DNA of 64,000 nt from Hydrogeniiclostridium mannosilyticum (GTDB lineage: Bacteria; Bacillota; Clostridia; Oscillospirales; Acutalibacteraceae): positions 1-64,000 of the forward strand of contig NZ_QLYR01000004.1 in the NCBI RefSeq assembly GCF_003268275.1. The letters are read 5' to 3'. This document shows, piece after piece, positions 31,291 to 41,964 of the stretch; positions within the stretch are counted from its first letter, which is position 1, and the number at the start of each line of letters is the position of its first letter. The notes under the pieces were generated by a model. That model had not been told where the DNA came from and did no database searches. It was given only the letters and a program-made list of their open reading frames with translations. A program made the translations under genes and the position numbers.

Positions 31291-31608
31291 ATTGTCCCAC
31301 TTCCTGTAAAAAATCAGTCACCCGATCCACTGTTCCTCCTTCTCCGCAAAAGCCACGCTGCGCCTGCACTGTTCGCTTGTGAACGCGCTCACAATGCCTC
31401 GGCTTGCTATCAACCTTTTGTGAGCTGGTGCACAGTCACTTGCCGACATCTTTTTTATCCCCGGCAGACAAAGTATCATACAAGTGGGCAGCGCACACAA
31501 AGCTTCATTCGCTAATTTTTTCAGCGGAGAAGCAGAAAGGAAGGAACAAATTTCTTCTTGCCCCCTTACTCCGCAGATGCTATAATATAACCCTAAGGTG
31601 GTGGTAAT
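31291..31608. other. 318-nt junction region between mobile and core DNA
   Basis: A 60-codon minus-strand frame (31318-31500) ends 27 nt before the small phage-type gene and might be a decayed cistron, but no ribosome-binding site supports it. The plus-strand promoter at 31558-31586 lies at the right end. No attachment-site repeat could be identified by eye. Confidence 0.4.
31558..31586 (+). promoter_or_regulatory. Promoter TTGCCC-N17-TATAAT
   Basis: The -35 is at 31558-31563 and the -10 at 31581-31586; it reads into the coiled-coil gene at 31609. Confidence 0.65.
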
Positions 31609-31902
31609 GTGTTAGATAAAAATGACTTGGAAGCAATTGCCCAACTGATGGACAGCAAGTTAACCCCTATCAATGGCCGGCTGGACCGTATGGAAGGCCG
31701 GCTGGAGCGTATGGAAACCCGGCTGGACCGTATGGAAACCCGGCTGGACCGTATGGAAACCCGGCTGGATCAGGTGCAGGAGGACATTGAAAGCCTCAAG
31801 GAGGATTCTGCAATCAACAGAAATGGGGTCAATACACTGCTGGAATGGGCGGAAAAAGCACAGGTGCAGGTGCAGATTCCACTTTTCAAAAAAGCTGAAT
31901 AG
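31609..31902 (+). CDS. Small coiled-coil protein with heptad DNA repeats
   Basis: 97 residues from a GTG start (AAGGTGG upstream; the overlapping ATG reads into a stop at once). Residues 23-60 consist of near-identical heptads RLDRMET, a canonical coiled coil. The DNA is a 21-bp tandem repeat. No signal peptide or membrane segment is seen. It has its own promoter and terminator, so it is a single-gene unit on the opposite strand to its neighbours. Function unknown. Confidence 0.7.
   Translation: MLDKNDLEAIAQLMDSKLTPINGRLDRMEGRLERMETRLDRMETRLDRMETRLDQVQEDIESLKEDSAINRNGVNTLLEWAEKAQVQVQIPLFKKAE
31678..31782 (+). repeat. 21-bp tandem repeat within the coiled-coil gene
   Basis: Units start at 31678, 31699, 31720, 31741 and 31762 (last one diverged). 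The unit reads CGGCTGGACCGTATGGAAAC plus one C. Being a multiple of three, copy-number change would lengthen the coil in frame. Confidence 0.85.
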
Positions 31903-31916
31903 CCTTTATACATAAA

Positions 31917-31941
31917 CGCCCGGTTTTTCGGGCGCTTTTTT
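31917..31941 (+). terminator. Intrinsic terminator
   Basis: CGCCCG (31917-31922) and CGGGCG (31929-31934), then C and six T on the plus strand, 15 nt after the coiled-coil gene. Confidence 0.85.
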
Positions 31942-32042
31942 GCGGCATTAAGCTGCCTGCGGCTGCCGTGGCGCTGCCAATATTGAACGGCCCCAGATTA
32001 CACGGGCTGCACATAAAACGCCCTAATAGGAAAAGTAAAGAT

Positions 32043-32086
32043 TTAAAACGGAGTGGCGCAGCTAACGCTGCGCCACTCCGTTTTAA
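32043..32086. terminator. Perfect 20-bp hairpin between convergent genes
   Basis: Arms at 32043-32062 and 32067-32086 are fully complementary with a TAAC loop and A/T tails on both sides, suited to act as a bidirectional terminator. Confidence 0.85.
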
Positions 32087-32165
32087 TCGAATACGCTGGT
32101 AGTTATAGCAATAGATGTCATCGGCAAGCAAATCGTTTGCTTTATCCGGACCCGGGCCGCCCTGC

Positions 32166-32918
32166 TCACCCTTCGCTGTTGTAGTCAACAAAATACGCGC
32201 TCAGCGGCTGCAGGGCCTTGCTGTCGCAGCGATAGCCGATGCCGTTGACGGCCAAGTAAGGGAACGCCGTGGAAATTTCAAAAATTTCGCCGTCTTTCTG
32301 CGTCAGGCGGTACATCGGCCGTACCGTTGCCTGGCTTTGATAACCGGCGGTTTCCGGCTGGCTGCTATCAATAGCATTGAACACCTGCAGAAACCACGCC
32401 GTATCATCGTCTGAAAGTGTGTGGACAATCGTCTCGCCGTTCATCCCGTACAGTTCAACCTTTTCCACCTCGCCGTCCTGAAACACGGGGATTCTCCTGC
32501 GGCGGTGGTAATCTGCATAATAGGCCTCCAGTGCCTGCAAAGAGGCCTCATCGCAGCCATAGCCTTTTCCATTGACAATCAAAAACGGCGCGCCCGGGCA
32601 AATCTCAACGATCTCGCCGCTCTTCTGCGTCAGGCGGTACATTTTTGTGCCCCCTCCCACATAGTTCTGATAGTCCTGGGTGCCCGGCCCGGTGATCGCC
32701 GCCGCGTTCAGCGCCTGTACAAACGATGCTGCCTCTTCCTCTGACAAGGAGCATTCGATGTCCTGCTGGTTGAGCGCATACAGCTCAATCTTCTCTACCT
32801 CGCCTGCCTGCAGCTCGGGTACCGGCCTTTGATGGGCAATAGCAATTGCCGCGGCAGCGGCCGCCACCAGCACCACGGCGGCCGCCAGTCCTACCACCGT
32901 TCGTTTCCTCATGTGCAT
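32166..32918 (-). CDS. Exported protein with two tandem 100-residue repeats
   Basis: 250 residues from the ATG at 32918 (AAAGGAGG 7 nt upstream). An N-terminal membrane segment (about 8-30, Ala/Val-rich) is followed by two homologous copies, both opening GEVEKxELY and containing MYRLTQKxGEI and VNGxGYxCD. The protein is probably anchored outside the membrane. I do not recognise the domain. The duplication suggests a two-lobed or dimer-like sensor or inhibitor. It is followed by the perfect hairpin at 32043-32086. Confidence 0.7.
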   Translation of the reverse strand: MHMRKRTVVGLAAAVVLVAAAAAAIAIAHQRPVPELQAGEVEKIELYALNQQDIECSLSEEEAASFVQALNAAAITGPGTQDYQNYVGGGTKMYRLTQKSGEIVEICPGAPFLIVNGKGYGCDEASLQALEAYYADYHRRRRIPVFQDGEVEKVELYGMNGETIVHTLSDDDTAWFLQVFNAIDSSQPETAGYQSQATVRPMYRLTQKDGEIFEISTAFPYLAVNGIGYRCDSKALQPLSAYFVDYNSEG

Positions 32919-33146
32919 AGCTCTTCCTCCTTTCAACTTTTAACCGCCTTATTTATTTTGCAGGCCATCCGGCTACCGGCAAAAGGGCGCACAAACTGCC
33001 GGATAAAAGCAGCTTATGCGCCCGGAGAATTCAAATTCATTAAGCTCCACGCTCAAAATACGAACCCATCCATGGCGATGAACCGCATCGGCCGCTAAGC
33101 TATAATTACTATTTGTATTATTATTGACTAAGATTATATTCTGTAT

Positions 33147-33578
33147 TTAATCCTGATTTTCAAGCTCCGGCGAATGGTACTTTTTTTCCCATTCGATAAT
33201 TTTTGCGATCACCGGCAGCAACTCCTGTGCCGCCGGGGTCGTCTGGTACTCCACCCGCGGCGGGATCTCCTGAAACTGCTTGCGGCGGACCATACCGCTC
33301 TCCGTCAGCTCACGCAGGCTTTGGCTGAGCATCATGTCTGTAATTCCGGGAATCGCTGCCTTAATAGAGCGGTAACGCAGGCTGCCCGTCTCCCGCAGCG
33401 CCCATAATATGCGGATCTTCCACTTCCCGCCCGCAACGGAGAGAAAATACTCCAAGGGCTCGTCCAGGCTTTTCCCAGAGAGCTCCCCCGTGGCCTCTGT
33501 GCCCTGCGGCGCTTTATACTCCAAAGAATTCAGCAACCGCTTTTCCCTTTTTTTCTTCTTGTCTTTTTCTTTCTTCAT
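33147..33578 (-). CDS. HxlR-family transcriptional regulator
   Basis: 143 residues from the ATG at 33578 (AAGGGAG 8 nt upstream). A Lys-rich N-terminal extension precedes the HxlR winged helix: GGKWKIRILWALRETGSLRY, then ITDMMLSQSLRELTESGMV, then PPRVEYQTTPAAQEL. The usual leading Cys of redox-sensing members (before GGKW) is replaced by Ala (SVAGGKW), so a thiol switch is unlikely. The target is unknown; the exported repeat protein downstream is one candidate. Confidence 0.88.
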   Translation of the reverse strand: MKKEKDKKKKREKRLLNSLEYKAPQGTEATGELSGKSLDEPLEYFLSVAGGKWKIRILWALRETGSLRYRSIKAAIPGITDMMLSQSLRELTESGMVRRKQFQEIPPRVEYQTTPAAQELLPVIAKIIEWEKKYHSPELENQD

Positions 33579-33736
33579 TCCGTACACTCCCTTGTACTGC
33601 TATATAAAAAGAATGGCCAATTCTTCTTCGTATCTAATAAAATAATATAAAATTATACGCTAAAAAGCAAGTGAGAAACGCAATATTTATAAAACCTTAA
33701 TGCCGGCCTTTACGCCGGATCCACGCGGCAAAAAGA

Positions 33737-33766
33737 AAACCGTGCCCGAAAGACGGGGCACGGTTT
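33737..33766 (-). terminator. Terminator after queH
   Basis: AAACCGTGCCC (33737-33747) pairs perfectly with GGGCACGGTTT (33756-33766); TTTTCTTTTT follows on the minus strand. It ends the hisS-aspS-queH run. Confidence 0.85.
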
Positions 33767-33777
33767 GAACCGGGATT

Positions 33778-34440
33778 TCATTTGATTGGGGCGCCGGCCC
33801 CCGCCCGGGAGCGGTCCCGCTCGGCCTTGGAAAATATACAGCCGCAATAATCCTGCCGGTAAAGCCCGTATGCCTGTGAAAGCTGGATGGAACGCTTGTA
33901 GCCCTCACGCTTTTTGAAATCGGAAGGAAGGTAGGCCACGCCGTATTGCCGGCCCAGTTCAAGGCCAATCCGGTTCAGCAGGGCCGCATCCTTCAGCGGG
34001 CTGATAGTCAGGGTCGTACAGAAATAGTCGTAGCCGCCTAACGCCGCCAGCATGGCGGCTTCCTCAAGCCTCAGGCGAAAGCAGGCCTCGCAGCGCCGCC
34101 CGCCCTCGGGCTCCTGCTCCAGCCCGCGCACTGCCGCCAGGAAGCGCTCCGGCTCATAGGCGCCCAGCTCCAGGCGCGCCCGGTTCTCCACCGGCAGGCA
34201 GCTAATCAGCCGCCCGATCTCCTCGGCACGCTTCTCATACTCCGCCCTCGGCCCGATATTGGGATTATAGAAAAAGACCGTGATCTGAAAATAGGCGGAG
34301 AGATACTCCAGCACATAGCTGCTGCATGGCGCACAGCATGCATGCAGCAGCAGGCGCGGCACACGGCCCTCCCGGCTGAAGCCGGACAGAATATGGTCCA
34401 GCTCCCGCTGATAATTGATTTTTCCTTGCTGCCCGTCCAT
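33778..34440 (-). CDS. queH: Epoxyqueuosine reductase QueH
   Basis: 220 residues, DUF208/QueH family, which reduces epoxyqueuosine to queuosine in tRNA and replaces cobalamin-dependent QueG. Cys motifs for the Fe-S cluster and catalysis are in place: HACCAPCSSY (about 33-42), RRCEACFRLRL (about 114-124) and DYCGCIFS (about 197-204). It follows aspS by 32 nt and is probably co-transcribed. tRNA-Asp and tRNA-His both carry queuosine, which fits its place after hisS-aspS. Confidence 0.93.
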   Translation of the reverse strand: MDGQQGKINYQRELDHILSGFSREGRVPRLLLHACCAPCSSYVLEYLSAYFQITVFFYNPNIGPRAEYEKRAEEIGRLISCLPVENRARLELGAYEPERFLAAVRGLEQEPEGGRRCEACFRLRLEEAAMLAALGGYDYFCTTLTISPLKDAALLNRIGLELGRQYGVAYLPSDFKKREGYKRSIQLSQAYGLYRQDYCGCIFSKAERDRSRAGAGAPIK

Positions 34441-34472
34441 CCTCTTTCCCCCTCAAGCCCCGGCTGCGTTCC

Positions 34473-36254
<1,782 letters not shown>

Positions 36255-36345
36255 ATTGTCTGCCTCCAATTTTATTCCACCCTGTGAACCCGAAGGGCTT
36301 CACAGATTTTTATTTGTATTATGGGATTTATTTTCTTATTTAGAT

Positions 36346-37638
36346 TTAAAAAGCTATATCTTCCGCTTCTGTTACAATGGTGATGTAATCGTCAACAAAA
36401 TGCTCATCCAGGCGGACCGGCTTCTTTTCACCGTTTTTCATATTCTTCAGCATCGCCTTGCCGGAGGCCAGCTCATCATCGCCCAGAACCAGGCTGAACT
36501 GGGAACCGATTTTATTGGCATACTTCATCTGCGCCTTCAGGGTACGGTCATTCAGGTCGCAGGCAGCCGGAACGCCGCACCGGTGCAGTTCATTGACCAG
36601 CTTAAACGCGGCAACTGACGCGGCATCGCCCAGCGAGGCCACATAAATTTCACAAGGCTCCTGGCCCGGCAGTTCAATCTGCTGTGCCTCCATAATCAGC
36701 AGCAGCCGTTCCAGGCCCAGGCCGAAGCCCAGCGCGGGCATCGGCTGGCCGCCAAGCTCCTCTACCAGCCCATCATAACGCCCGCCGCCGCACACCGTGC
36801 TTTGCGCGCCAAGGTCATTGCTGATAAATTCAAAAACCGTGCGGGTGTAATAATCCAGGCCGCGGACAATGGAGGGGTTCACTTCGTAGGCGATGCCCAC
36901 CGCATCCAGCCGCCGCTTCACACCCTCGAAATGCGCCTGGCAGCCCTCGCAAAGATATTCAAGCATGCGCGGCGCCTCAGCGGCAATTTTAGCGCAGGCC
37001 TCTTCCTTACAGTCTAAAATCCGCATCGGGTTGCGGGCCAGCCGGGAGCGGCAGGTCTCGCACAGACGGTCCTCATATTGGGCAAAATAGCCGCGCAGGG
37101 CCTCGGTATACCGCGCACGGCAGGTAGGACAGCCGATAGAATTGATTTGCAGCGAGATATTCTGCACGCCCAGCCGCTCAAACAGGGCCGCGCCCATGCT
37201 GATAACCTCGGCATCCGCCGCCGGAGAAGCGCTGCCGAACATCTCTACGCCGAACTGGTGGAACTCGCGCAGACGCCCCTTTTGTGCCTTTTCATAGCGG
37301 TAGCAGGAGGTCAGATAGTACAGCTTAAGGGGAAGCCCCTCGTTGTAAAGGCCATGCTCCAGCATAGCGCGGACCGCGCCCGCGGTTCCCTCCGGCCGCA
37401 GGGTGACCGAGCGCCCGCCCTTATCCTGAAAGGTGTACATCTCTTTCTGCACCACATCGGTAGTTTCACCCACGCTGCGCTGAAAGAGCTCGGTGTGCTC
37501 AAAAACAGGCGTACGGATTTCGCCAAAGCCGTGAATGGCCGCCTCACTGCGCAGCACATCCTCTACAAGCCGCCACTTTGCCGTGTCGCGCGGCAACGCG
37601 TCCTGAGTGCCCTTCGGGGCCTGTGTCAATAATTCCAT
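36346..37638 (-). CDS. hisS: Histidine--tRNA ligase
   Basis: About 430 residues. Class II motifs and the HisRS-specific loops are visible: GTQDALP near the N-terminus, RPEGTAGAVRAML (motif 2 side), REFHQFGVEMFG, and GLDYYTRTVFEF. ATGs at 37656, 37647 and 37638 are in frame; the last has AAGGG 9 nt upstream and is preferred. A zinc-like Cys cluster (CPTCRARY, CETCRSR, CEGC) lies in the insertion domain. The upstream T-box leader ties expression to tRNA charging. Confidence 0.97.
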   Translation of the reverse strand: MELLTQAPKGTQDALPRDTAKWRLVEDVLRSEAAIHGFGEIRTPVFEHTELFQRSVGETTDVVQKEMYTFQDKGGRSVTLRPEGTAGAVRAMLEHGLYNEGLPLKLYYLTSCYRYEKAQKGRLREFHQFGVEMFGSASPAADAEVISMGAALFERLGVQNISLQINSIGCPTCRARYTEALRGYFAQYEDRLCETCRSRLARNPMRILDCKEEACAKIAAEAPRMLEYLCEGCQAHFEGVKRRLDAVGIAYEVNPSIVRGLDYYTRTVFEFISNDLGAQSTVCGGGRYDGLVEELGGQPMPALGFGLGLERLLLIMEAQQIELPGQEPCEIYVASLGDAASVAAFKLVNELHRCGVPAACDLNDRTLKAQMKYANKIGSQFSLVLGDDELASGKAMLKNMKNGEKKPVRLDEHFVDDYITIVTEAEDIAF

Positions 37639-37721
37639 CTTTACCATCCCTTCCATTTTATAAAAGCTGGTTCAATGCCGTCAAATGCTTCGGCGCCCGG
37701 GAATGCCCCTGCCGGGCGCTA

Positions 37722-37925
37722 AAATATAAAAATACCCATCCCTCTGTAAAGGGACAGGTATTACCCGTGGTGCCACCCTTTTTCAGAGGCCGCGCTTCAA
37801 TAAGCGCCGCCCCCCTCTTTAACGCCGGGGCTCGCGGATGTCTTTCCTCCGGCGGTGTGCAGGCGCTTTCAGCAGACGCGCCCTCTCTGCGGCACAACGG
37901 CCCGGGGTACTCATTCCGGTCACAG
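37722..37925 (-). promoter_or_regulatory. T-box riboswitch upstream of hisS-aspS
   Basis: The invariant T-box core AGGGTGGCACCACGG is at 37765-37779. A terminator hairpin (arms ATACCTGTCCCT / AGGGATGGGTAT, 37732-37762) with a T-rich tail follows. Stem I elements AGTA (37908-37911) and AGAGAGG (37882-37888) are present. The specifier region reads GGAAAGACATCC, offering GAC (Asp, 37840-37842) and, two bases on, CAT (His, 37838-37840). Uncharged tRNA pairing with the leader would stop termination and switch on the synthetases. Confidence 0.92.
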
Positions 37926-37952
37926 CCAAATTTATAGAGCTCACCGCGCCCG

Positions 37953-38282
37953 TTAGGCAAGCGCGGCTTTTATTTTCTCAATTGTGTTCAGCACGGATTT
38001 TTTGGGGATTGCGCCGACAAAGCCCTTCAGGTCCCGTTCCTTGCCGCCGACGCTGCCCACGCCAATCTGCACCCAGCCGGAAATACGCATCGCGGAGGCA
38101 TTGTATTCCAGCTTGATATAATGCATGGCGGTCATCACACCCGTTCCCATTTTCCAAACCAGTTCCGTGTTATTGTTGTAGCTCATCTCATGGTAGCCCT
38201 CGGCAGCCAACACGCTTCTGGCTACCGCATCCGCCGCTCTGGGATCCTGCCTCAGCGGAACCTCTACAATCGTTCTCGCCAT
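37953..38282 (-). CDS. Conserved hypothetical protein
   Basis: 109 residues, mixed alpha/beta, no signal or membrane segment. The C-terminus ends in GAIPKKSVLNTIEKIKAAL, an amphipathic helix. It is between mgsA and the T-box leader; no promoter is evident just before the T-box, so hisS-aspS might be transcribed through this gene. The family is not recognised. Confidence 0.7.
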   Translation of the reverse strand: MARTIVEVPLRQDPRAADAVARSVLAAEGYHEMSYNNNTELVWKMGTGVMTAMHYIKLEYNASAMRISGWVQIGVGSVGGKERDLKGFVGAIPKKSVLNTIEKIKAALA

Positions 38283-38332
38283 CTAAAAATTCCTCCTCAA
38301 CCAAAAAGCTCTTCTTTATGGAAGCAAAAATT

Positions 38333-38737
38333 TTAGATTTTCGGGTTTAAAATATTGCGCCAATCCAGATCGCCGCGTTCCAAGCCATGTATCAGCACCT
38401 CAGCCGTAGCGATATTGGTTGCCACTGGAATATTATGCATGTCGCAAAGGCGCAGCAAATTCATATCATTGGGCTCGTCGGATTTCGCCGTCAGCGGGTC
38501 TCTGAAAAACAGCAGCAGATCCACCTCGTTGCAGGCGATGCGCGCAGCAATCTGCTGATCGCCGCCCTGGGCCCCGGATAAAAAGCGCTTGATATCCAGC
38601 CCTGTCGCTTCAGAGACCAACTTGCCCGTCGTCCCCGTTCCGCAAAGGTCATGGCGGCTAAGTACGCCGCAATAAGCAATACAGAACTGTACCATCAATT
38701 CTTTTTTTGCGTCATGCGCAATCAATGCAATGTTCAT
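38333..38737 (-). CDS. mgsA: Methylglyoxal synthase
   Basis: 134 residues, full length. Converts dihydroxyacetone phosphate to methylglyoxal and phosphate. Family motifs: [13 protein letters not shown] (N-terminus), GTGTTGK (phosphate loop), [15 protein letters not shown] with the catalytic Asp, and [15 protein letters not shown]. It lies 49 nt after minD, a common neighbourhood in Clostridia. Confidence 0.96.
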   Translation of the reverse strand: MNIALIAHDAKKELMVQFCIAYCGVLSRHDLCGTGTTGKLVSEATGLDIKRFLSGAQGGDQQIAARIACNEVDLLLFFRDPLTAKSDEPNDMNLLRLCDMHNIPVATNIATAEVLIHGLERGDLDWRNILNPKI

Positions 38738-38786
38738 ACACTGGACCCCTCCTCGCTTTTATTTTTAATGGTGTAAAAAGGATTTT

Positions 38787-39533
38787 CTAAAATTTACTCA
38801 GGGAGGCAAGCGGAACCTGCTCGCCCTCCAATCTGGCCGCCAGCCGTTCCAGCGCCATTACCCCTTTTCCCCTCGGGGCGGGCGCCTGTCCGTTCGCCGC
38901 GGCTGCCGCCAATGCAAAATCCTGCGGAATCACCGCAATCAGGCGGATGCCCGCCATATCAATGGCCTCATCCAAATTATGAAAAACATTTTGCCGTACA
39001 AACTCCGCGCCGGAAAAGCGGTTGACCACCAGCCGGGTTTGCGCAATACCGTGCTGAGCCAGCGCTAACCCTGCCTTACTGCTGTTGCGCAGGCAGACCG
39101 GGTCCGGCGTGGACACAACAAGCGCCCTGGAAGCCGTGGCTGCCGCGCTCTCAAAGCCACGGCCCAAACCCGCGGGGCAGTCAACCAGCACATGGTCGTA
39201 ATACCGTGCCAGGGCCGGCACCAAATGGCGCATAACCTCCGGGCTTGCAATATCCTCCACCTGTGCGGGGGCGGGCAACAAAAAAAGCCCTTCCTGCCAG
39301 GGGCACTGGTAAATAGCCTGTGCCGGCGCTGCCGCACCGCAGATCACGTCCGCAATGTCAAACACCTTTTCCTCAGCCACGCCCAGCATAAGGTCCAAGC
39401 ACGACAGCCCCGCATCCCCGTCGATTAAAAGCACCCTGCGCCGGCGGCGGGCTAACGCGGCGCCCACCCCGGCCGCGACGGTGGATTTTCCGACGCCGCC
39501 TTTTCCCGATGTAACAACTGTTATTACGCCCAT
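38787..39533 (-). CDS. minD: MinD-like cell-division ATPase
   Basis: 248 residues, ParA/MinD family, with the deviant Walker A TSGKGGVGKST (8-18), switch I DGDAGLSCLDLMLG and switch II VDCPAG. The C-terminus (MALERLAARLEGEQVP) could be a short membrane-targeting helix but is less amphipathic than usual. No minC or minE gene is adjacent, although both are common at this position. It follows mrdA by 143 nt. Confidence 0.9.
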   Translation of the reverse strand: MGVITVVTSGKGGVGKSTVAAGVGAALARRRRRVLLIDGDAGLSCLDLMLGVAEEKVFDIADVICGAAAPAQAIYQCPWQEGLFLLPAPAQVEDIASPEVMRHLVPALARYYDHVLVDCPAGLGRGFESAAATASRALVVSTPDPVCLRNSSKAGLALAQHGIAQTRLVVNRFSGAEFVRQNVFHNLDEAIDMAGIRLIAVIPQDFALAAAAANGQAPAPRGKGVMALERLAARLEGEQVPLASLSKF

Positions 39534-39676
39534 AATAAAACCTCGTTGTTATCTTAACATAAATTCAAGGACAAGTCAAAATATTTTCTCTTTTAGCATG
39601 ATAATTTTTAAAATTTCGTATAAATTTCATAAAAATATTTCTATTTTCTTGACATTCACACTTGCCCGTTTTTCTC

Positions 39677-41878
39677 TCACTCCCCGCCGGATCCGGAAGA
39701 ACTGCCGGACGAAGTACCGCTTGCGGTACCATCGCCGCCGCCTGCATCGCCGGACGGCGTATAGATATTGCCGTCTTCATCCACGGCCTTGCCAAAGAAA
39801 TAGGCGTCGAGCATATCGCGCACCACATACTGACAGTACGAGCTGGTCGCGCCGTGCTCCAGCACCACCGCAATCGCCACCTGGGGATCGTCGGCGGGAG
39901 CGTAGCCAATAAAGGTGACATTGTCGGAGCCACCCGTTTCAGCTGTACCCGTCTTACCCGCGATCTGAACCGGATAATCGGACAGGGTGGCGCGCGCCGA
40001 TCCCTCGGTAATAACCGCCTTCATGCCCTCACGCACCGCGGACAGATTTTCCTGGGAGACCCCCACCTCATTAAGCACGGTGGGCTCCAGCTCATAGAGC
40101 ACCTCTGAACGGGTATAATCGGTGATCTTGCTGATGATCGTCGCCTTCAAGCGCTTGCCGTCGTTCGCCAGGGTTGCCGCATAGGCGCACAGCTGCAAGG
40201 GGGTGAAGGAGTTGTCGCTCTGTCCAATGGCGGCGTTCAGCGTTTCGCCAGCCGTCCAGGCATTCAGATTTTTATTGTTTTTCATTGCCTCGGCACGGGA
40301 TTCCGGCCCCGCAAGTGTACCGGCGGACTCGCCGATTTCAATGCCGGTGAGCTCGCCCAGGCCAAAGCGCCGTGCATAAAGGTCAATATTGCTGATGCCG
40401 AGCTGAAAACCCGTCTCAAAGAAATAGACGTTGCAGGACTGGGCAATGGCCTTATTCAGGTTAGTCACTCCATGCCAGCCCAGGCAGGTCGGCGCATTGG
40501 TGGTGGAGCCATTGGTAAAGCGCGTGTAATAATGGTTGCAGTAGACCTCTGTAGCCGTGGTGATGGTGTGCTCCTCCAGCGCGGCGCACGCGACCACCGG
40601 CTTAAAGCAGGAACCCGGCGTGAAGGTGCCGGAAAAAGCGCGGTTAAGCAGCGGGCGGTTGACATTGTCCGTATTCAGCTGGGAACGGTAATCGCTGTCG
40701 TCCAGAAACTGCTGGATATTATAGGTCGGATAGGTCGCGGCAGCGAGAACCGCGCCGGTTTTGACATCCATTAAAACAGCGCCGCCGGCTATGCAGTCCT
40801 CGCCGTGATGCTCGCTGCGGCCGTCCTTATTGATTTCGCACAGATGCTCGCCATAGGCGCGCGTGTCCTGGATGTTCTTTGCCAGCGAGGCGTTAGCCAC
40901 CTCTTGGAGGCGGTTGTTAATGGTCAGAAATATGGTGTTGCCGGCCTCCGGGGCCTTCAGCACCGTCTCGCCCGCCAGCGCGCCGGTGTTGGTGGTCTCA
41001 ATCAGCTTTTCGCCGGCCTTGCCGCGCAGCTGGTCCTCATAGGCCAGCTCTATGCCGCCCTTTCCCAATATATCATCATAGGAGTAGCCCTTTTCCTCCA
41101 GCGCATCAAAATCGTCGTCTTCGCTGATTTTGCCCAGATAACCGACAATATGCGGGATAAGATCCGGCTCCGCATATTCCCGTGCCGTGGTGATCTGCAC
41201 GGACACGCCCGGCAGCACCTGGGAATTTTCACTGACAATTGCTACAACCTCATCCGACACATCCTGTGCAAACGTATAGGGCGCGCTTACGCCGAACTGG
41301 TTTTTTGTCATGTTATAACGTACTGAGACGATGTCGCGCATCTCTTCAGGCGTATAGCCGCTGTCAACGGAATATTTCTTTATCAGGTTCTCCATACAAA
41401 GATCCGCCGTAGCGTACGCGTTCACATCGGCATAATCCTTGCCCTTCAGGGTGGAAATCTCCTTGTCCTCCCCATCCTTGAACACATAGCCGCCGTCCTT
41501 GTACTCAACCGGCAAAACGTCTTCCCACTCCCCGCCTTTTTCCTCTACAAGGCGGATTAAACGGAGAATCGTCTGATTTTCAACCCTTTGGGTCTCTTCA
41601 TTGGTGGATTGCTTCATGTAGACCCAGTCAAACACAATGGCATAGCCCGTATTATTTACCGCGAGCGGATTGCCGCCGGAGTCGAGGATTTCACCGCGCG
41701 AGGCCGGCATGGGCACTGTCGTCTGGGTTGAATAGTCGGCTTTTTGCACCCAGGTGTCGCCGTTAATAACCTGCCAGTCCACCAGGCGCACAACATAGAT
41801 TGCCAGCACAACAGCCACCGCCGCTATACAGACAATCATGCGGTAGGGCACCGGTCTTTTCTCATGCTCGTTTTCCAT
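39677..41878 (-). CDS. mrdA: Penicillin-binding protein 2 (elongasome transpeptidase)
   Basis: 733 residues: short cytoplasmic tail, one membrane helix (about 15-34), dimerisation domain and transpeptidase domain. Active-site motifs are S-x-x-K in GSCFKPVV, S-x-N in AQSCNVYFF and K-T-G in IAGKTGTAE. The C-terminus is a Gly/Ser-rich tail. AAAGGAGG lies 11 nt before the ATG. It cross-links peptidoglycan in the Rod complex with MreBCD, encoded directly upstream. No rodA gene is adjacent. Confidence 0.94.
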   Translation of the reverse strand: MENEHEKRPVPYRMIVCIAAVAVVLAIYVVRLVDWQVINGDTWVQKADYSTQTTVPMPASRGEILDSGGNPLAVNNTGYAIVFDWVYMKQSTNEETQRVENQTILRLIRLVEEKGGEWEDVLPVEYKDGGYVFKDGEDKEISTLKGKDYADVNAYATADLCMENLIKKYSVDSGYTPEEMRDIVSVRYNMTKNQFGVSAPYTFAQDVSDEVVAIVSENSQVLPGVSVQITTAREYAEPDLIPHIVGYLGKISEDDDFDALEEKGYSYDDILGKGGIELAYEDQLRGKAGEKLIETTNTGALAGETVLKAPEAGNTIFLTINNRLQEVANASLAKNIQDTRAYGEHLCEINKDGRSEHHGEDCIAGGAVLMDVKTGAVLAAATYPTYNIQQFLDDSDYRSQLNTDNVNRPLLNRAFSGTFTPGSCFKPVVACAALEEHTITTATEVYCNHYYTRFTNGSTTNAPTCLGWHGVTNLNKAIAQSCNVYFFETGFQLGISNIDLYARRFGLGELTGIEIGESAGTLAGPESRAEAMKNNKNLNAWTAGETLNAAIGQSDNSFTPLQLCAYAATLANDGKRLKATIISKITDYTRSEVLYELEPTVLNEVGVSQENLSAVREGMKAVITEGSARATLSDYPVQIAGKTGTAETGGSDNVTFIGYAPADDPQVAIAVVLEHGATSSYCQYVVRDMLDAYFFGKAVDEDGNIYTPSGDAGGGDGTASGTSSGSSSGSGGE

Positions 41879-41964
41879 TTGGAGTCAGCCTCCTTTCCGC
41901 AAGCCCCTTCAACGGAGGCATTCCCTTGGTCGTAAAAAACAGCCCGAACATGGGCCACGCCCTT

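Noticed and set aside
31318-31500. 60-codon minus-strand ORF upstream of the small phage-type gene
   Set aside because: Spacing to the next ORF is gene-like, but it needs a TTG start, has no Shine-Dalgarno and no recognised family. Left as part of the junction region.
32045-32084. Insertion-sequence end or tRNA-like element
   Set aside because: The perfect hairpin has no transposase or flanking duplication and fits a bidirectional terminator between convergent genes.
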